9,801 nt of DNA from Bacillota bacterium. GTDB taxonomy: Bacteria > Bacillota > Clostridia > Christensenellales > CAG-138. Location of the stretch: positions 1 to 9,801 of the forward strand of contig JAEEYN010000042.1 of the NCBI GenBank assembly GCA_016288175.1, read 5' to 3'. This document shows, one piece after another, positions 7,487 to 9,801 of the stretch (position 1 is its first letter; each line of letters begins with the position of its first letter). Under the pieces are notes generated by a model. That model ran no database searches, had not been told where the DNA came from, and saw nothing but the letters and a program-made list of their open reading frames with translations. The translations under genes were made by a program, and so were the position numbers.

Positions 7487-7515
7487 TTACCGGATCTTAT
7501 TGGCCGAATACCGGT
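7487..7515 (-). promoter_or_regulatory. Leader motif of the importer operon (AGATCCGGTAA hairpin)
   Basis: On the minus strand the leader contains ACCGG (7515-7511), a 17-nt loop, then CCGGT (7493-7489), which is part of AGATCCGGTAA (7497-7487). The last two A bases run directly into the GGGGG of the ATPase ribosome binding site. The same 11-mer is found in the leader of the divergent binding-protein gene. It may be a protein operator just downstream of the promoter or an RNA stem next to the ribosome binding site. Confidence 0.5.
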
Positions 7516-7528
7516 TTCCATGCCTTTA

Positions 7529-7557
7529 ATTTTAACATAGAATCCCCTTCATTTCAA
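7529..7557 (-). promoter_or_regulatory. Sigma-A type promoter of the nucleoside importer operon
   Basis: Read on the minus strand, TTGAAA (7557-7552) and TAAAAT (7534-7529) are separated by exactly 17 nt. Transcription would start near 7522, about 48 nt before the TTG start of the ATPase gene. Confidence 0.75.
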
Positions 7558-7684
7558 TATAAAATATAGCTCAACTTCCTGTTTTGCCTCATTTCACCGA
7601 GTCCGCCGCCTCTCCGACTGCCGCAAAACAGTGTCCGTGCAAAATTTTTGGGAAAATCGGACTTACGGGACCTGTTTTTGGTAA

Positions 7685-7694
7685 AAGTATACTT
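7685..7694. promoter_or_regulatory. 10-bp perfect palindrome over the -35 region of the binding-protein promoter
   Basis: AAGTATACTT is fully self-complementary. It ends where the -35 box of the downstream promoter should begin, and that promoter has no good -35 hexamer. The position suits a regulator that blocks or assists polymerase there. No matching known operator is recognised, and an AT-rich palindrome of this size could be chance. Confidence 0.4.
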
Positions 7695-7721
7695 CCATTT
7701 TTGATTTTTTTCTGCTATAAT
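7692..7721 (+). promoter_or_regulatory. Extended -10 promoter of the nucleoside-binding lipoprotein gene
   Basis: A perfect TATAAT (7716-7721) is preceded by TG with one base between (7713-7715), the extended -10 form. The -35 position holds only a poor match (CTTCCA at 7692-7697, 18-nt spacing). Transcription should start near 7728-7729, giving a leader of about 58 nt. Confidence 0.75.
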
Positions 7722-7731
7722 GTGGTCGTAT

Positions 7732-7759
7732 ATCGGGTTTAAAAGAATAGATCCGGTAA
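7732..7759 (+). promoter_or_regulatory. Leader motif of the binding-protein gene (AGATCCGGTAA hairpin)
   Basis: ATCGG (7732-7736), a 16-nt loop, then CCGGT (7753-7757) can form a 5-bp stem with one G-U pair. The 3' arm lies in AGATCCGGTAA (7749-7759), identical to the copy in the importer leader. The motif starts only a few bases after the predicted transcription start and ends 14 nt before the GGAGG. Confidence 0.5.
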
Positions 7760-7786
7760 CACATATCACATACGGAGGATTATACC

Positions 7787-9037
7787 ATGAAAAAGCTGTT
7801 TGCACTTGCTCTGGCTCTGCTGATGGTCCTTTCCATCGTTGCTTGCGGCAAGACTGAGGACAACAACAACGAAGGCAACAACGACAATCCCGGTGAAGCC
7901 ACTCAGGATCCCAACGGCGGCAACACCCAGCCCACCGGCGACTACAAAGTCGCGATGATCACCGACTACGGCGATATCACCGACCAGAGCTTCAACCAGA
8001 CCACCTACGAGGCCTGCAAAGAGTACTGCGAAGCCAACAACATCAGCTTCAACTACTACAAGCCCGCCGGTGACAGCACCCCCGAGCGCGTTGCGAAGGT
8101 TGAGGAAGCTGTCGACGCAGGTTACAACATCATCGTAATGCCCGGCTTCGCATTCGCCGGCACCATCTACGAGGTTCAGGATAAGGAAGAGTATGCGGAT
8201 GTTAAGTTCGTTGCTCTTGACGTTTCCCAGTGGGATGTTGAGGATTGCTTCTACAATCATGACGAAGCGAACAACCGTACCGATCTCATCGATGCGAACA
8301 ATCAGCCTCACGTAAGCAACAACGTCTACTGCGCTGTTTACCAGGAAGAGCTCTGCGGCTACATGGCAGGTTTCGCTGCCGTTAAGCTCGGCTACAAGCA
8401 CCTCGGCTTCCTCGGCGGCATGGCGGTTCCCGCTGTTGTCCGCTACGGTTTCGGTTTCGTTCAGGGCTGCAACGCTGCCGCTGAAGAAATGGGCATCGCA
8501 AACGAAGTCACCGTCGAGTACGTTTACGGCAACACCTTCGGCCCCGCTCCCGAAGTTCTCGCTGCTATGGACGTTTGGTTCGGTGAGAAGAACGTTGAAG
8601 TCGTCTTCGCATGCGGCGGCGGCATCTACGTTTCCGCTACCGAAGCTGCCAAGAAGGCCGGCGCCAAGATCATCGGTGTTGACGTTGACCAGGCTGCTAT
8701 CATCGACAACCTCGGCGCTGCCGGCATGACCGTCACCTCCGCGATGAAGGGCCTTGCGGCAACCGTTAAGAACGTTCTCAACGAGACCATCATGAACAAC
8801 AACTGGTCCAAGTTCGGCGGCAAGGTCGAGAACCTCGGCCTCGTTTCCGGCGACGATCCCACCCTCAACTACGTTCAGATCCCCATGGAGTCCACCCAGT
8901 GGGCAGAAGGCTTCACTCAGGATGACTACAAGGCTCTCGTAGCTGCGATGTTCAACGGCACCGTCACCGTTTCCAACGCGATCGACGCTATGCCCCAGGT
9001 TTCCATCACCGTTAACGAGTACGGCAACATCCTGTAA
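7787..9037 (+). CDS. BMP-family nucleoside-binding lipoprotein of an ABC importer
   Basis: This 416-residue substrate-binding protein (BmpA/PnrA/NupN family) is anchored to the outer face of the cytoplasmic membrane and should deliver purine or related nucleosides to the neighbouring importer. A lipoprotein signal peptide with a KK n-region and a Leu/Ala core ends in the lipobox IVAC, with lipidated C20. An Asn/Asp/Gly-rich flexible linker spans 21-51. The BMP domain follows, with the family blocks MITDYGDITDQSFNQTTYEA (57-76), YQEELCGYMAGFAA (185-198), GFLGGMAVPAVVRYGFGF (207-224) and IIGVDVDQ (295-302). Length is somewhat above the usual 340-380 because of the linker. The ATG start has GGAGG at 7774-7778, spaced 8 nt. 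Codon use is highly biased (Pro is CCC in 12 of 13 cases and never CCG), unlike the neighbours, which suggests very high expression. It is transcribed away from its own permease operon. Confidence 0.95.
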   Translation: MKKLFALALALLMVLSIVACGKTEDNNNEGNNDNPGEATQDPNGGNTQPTGDYKVAMITDYGDITDQSFNQTTYEACKEYCEANNISFNYYKPAGDSTPERVAKVEEAVDAGYNIIVMPGFAFAGTIYEVQDKEEYADVKFVALDVSQWDVEDCFYNHDEANNRTDLIDANNQPHVSNNVYCAVYQEELCGYMAGFAAVKLGYKHLGFLGGMAVPAVVRYGFGFVQGCNAAAEEMGIANEVTVEYVYGNTFGPAPEVLAAMDVWFGEKNVEVVFACGGGIYVSATEAAKKAGAKIIGVDVDQAAIIDNLGAAGMTVTSAMKGLAATVKNVLNETIMNNNWSKFGGKVENLGLVSGDDPTLNYVQIPMESTQWAEGFTQDDYKALVAAMFNGTVTVSNAIDAMPQVSITVNEYGNIL

Positions 9038-9043
9038 TTCAAC

Positions 9044-9058
9044 AGGGGCTTTGCCCCT
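9044..9058 (+). other. 3' stem-loop after the binding-protein gene
   Basis: AGGGGC (9044-9049), TTT, GCCCCT (9053-9058) form a perfect 6-bp stem with a 3-nt loop, 6 nt past the stop codon. There is no T-run, so it is not a terminator by itself. It may protect the mRNA 3' end or assist the terminator 18 nt further on. Confidence 0.5.
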
Positions 9059-9070
9059 CGGAAATCACTG

Positions 9071-9103
9071 AAAAAACAGTCCGCGAAAGCGGGCTGTTTT
9101 TTT
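9071..9103. terminator. Bidirectional intrinsic terminator between binding-protein and MATE genes
   Basis: A 9-bp stem (9076-9084 with 9089-9097, one G-T wobble) closes a GAAA loop. Seven T follow on the plus strand and six T on the minus strand. It ends the binding-protein transcript and can also end the minus-strand MATE transcript, whose stop is at 9183-9181. Confidence 0.9.
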
Positions 9104-9180
9104 GTGCGTTCATTCGTTTCACCGTATTCGTTTTTTTCCGCGGCGGAGCCGTCTCCCCCTCTTCTTTACCGCTTCGGAGC

Positions 9181-9801
9181 TTATGCCTTGGCTTCGGCCT
9201 CGCTCTCTGATCCCTCGCCTTCCGCGGTTTTGCCGTCCTCAACAAGCCTGTGCTTTTCCCATTTCGAGCAGAAGAAGTAGATGAGCGTGATAGTCGAGCA
9301 GAGCAGCCAGCCGGCAGGATAGCCAAGCGCGATCATGCGGATCGTGTTGCTGATATAGTTGGACATGATGTAAAGATAGATCTGGCGGAACAGAACGAAG
9401 GAACCGAGCATGATGAACATTGGCGTGCGGCTGTCGCCCGCGCCGCGCAGAGCGCCGGCAAGGACCTGATTGACGCAGCAGAGCACATAGAACGGAGATA
9501 TCAGCCGCAGCAGCATCGAGCCGTATTCGATGACCTCCGGTTTATCGTTGAAGAATTCAACGAGCTGCGGCGCGAATAACAGCACGGGGATCATCAGCAG
9601 CGCCGTCGACGCGACGGAGATCAGCATCGTTATGCTGATGCCCTTCTTCGCGCGCTTTGTATCCCCGACGCCGAGGTTCTGCCCGACGAAAGTTGTTCCT
9701 GCAAGGGAAACGCTCTGCATCGGCAGCAGCAGGAACTGGTCGATCTTCGCGTAGGCCGTCCAGCCGCTCATGCAGTCGTTGCCGAATTGGTTGATATAGC
9801 C
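9181..9801 (-). CDS. MATE family efflux transporter, C-terminal part (cut by window edge)
   Basis: The frame is open from the right edge to TAA at 9183-9181, giving 207 visible codons including the stop. The first Met in the window (codon at 9771) is internal, since the family block continues upstream of it (GYINQFGND...). The visible part covers the second MatE repeat: SGWTAYAKIDQFLLLPMQS, then FVGQNLGVGDTKRAKKG, then several hydrophobic helices and ALRGAGDSRTPM. It ends in a positively charged WEKHR followed by an acidic Glu/Ser/Ala-rich cytoplasmic tail. MATE proteins export organic cations or drugs by Na+ or H+ antiport and normally have about 450 residues and 12 helices, so roughly the N-terminal half lies beyond the window. 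The substrate is unknown. There is no evident link to the nucleoside genes. Confidence 0.9.
   Translation of the reverse strand, partial: GYINQFGNDCMSGWTAYAKIDQFLLLPMQSVSLAGTTFVGQNLGVGDTKRAKKGISITMLISVASTALLMIPVLLFAPQLVEFFNDKPEVIEYGSMLLRLISPFYVLCCVNQVLAGALRGAGDSRTPMFIMLGSFVLFRQIYLYIMSNYISNTIRMIALGYPAGWLLCSTITLIYFFCSKWEKHRLVEDGKTAEGEGSESEAEAKA

Larger units (their letters stand above)
7475..7786. promoter_or_regulatory. Divergent intergenic control region between importer operon and binding-protein gene
   Basis: This 312-nt gene-free stretch is markedly more AT-rich than the coding DNA. It holds one promoter for each direction, a 10-bp palindrome, and two copies of an 11-mer in opposite orientation, one in each leader; each is listed separately. 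The central part (about 7570-7680) also has an inverted GTCCG/CGGAC pair (7633-7637, 7658-7662) around an A/T-rich centre, which could be an operator but is weak. No known riboswitch consensus (purine, preQ1 or 2'-deoxyguanosine) is recognised. No credible small gene is seen. Confidence 0.7.

Noticed and set aside
7722..7786. Purine or preQ1 riboswitch in the binding-protein leader
   Set aside because: The leader is only about 58 nt long, and the conserved cores of these riboswitches are not present.
7766..8401. 211-codon hydrophobic-looking frame antisense to the binding protein
   Set aside because: Val/Ala/Gly richness is the reverse complement of the GGC/GCC/AAC-rich codons of the binding-protein gene. 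It ends on the leader of that gene and has no ribosome binding site support.

Overview
The window looks like chromosomal DNA from a moderately GC-rich member of the Clostridia (Bacillota), probably an anaerobic gut-type lineage. The reasons are strong AGGAGG-like ribosome binding sites, sigma-A type promoters, compact intrinsic terminators, lipoprotein signal peptides, and a BMP-family nucleoside ABC transporter of the Bacillus NupNOPQ / spirochaete PnrA type. I see no insertion sequence, prophage, tRNA, rRNA or CRISPR array. The assignment is by family recognition and composition only.

Layout, left to right. (1) The 3' part of a gene for a secreted, cysteine-rich, probably beta-propeller lipoprotein (from the left edge to 1537, + strand), followed after 78 nt by an RluA-family pseudouridine synthase (1616-2491, +). 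(2) A bidirectional terminator at 2504-2530, where convergent transcription meets. (3) A two-gene minus-strand operon: thymidine kinase tdk (3561-2995), then a small nucleoside 2-deoxyribosyltransferase-like protein (2969-2538). It has a good promoter and a palindromic leader. (4) A minus-strand operon for a nucleoside ABC importer: ATPase (7474-5879), permease 1 (5879-4677) and permease 2 (4680-3739). The genes overlap by 1 and 4 nt, and a terminator follows at about 3691-3723. (5) A 312-nt divergent control region (7475-7786). (6) The BMP-family nucleoside-binding lipoprotein (7787-9037, +), ending in a bidirectional terminator. (7) The C-terminal half of a MATE efflux protein (9181 to the right edge, - strand).

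How the genes fit together: the binding lipoprotein should capture nucleosides outside the membrane and pass them to the two-permease/one-ATPase importer. The neighbouring thymidine kinase and deoxyribosyltransferase-like enzyme would then phosphorylate or remodel deoxynucleosides inside the cell. About 6.5 kb of the window therefore reads as a nucleoside uptake and salvage locus, split into three transcription units.

I do not see a clearly new biological system. The most interesting unexplained signal is in the divergent control region. The same 11-mer, AGATCCGGTAA, lies in the predicted 5' leaders of both the importer operon and the binding-protein gene, in the same sense relative to each transcript. 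In each leader it forms the 3' arm of a possible short hairpin whose 5' arm starts close to the predicted transcription start. It could be a shared operator or a small leader RNA element that coordinates the two halves of the transporter.
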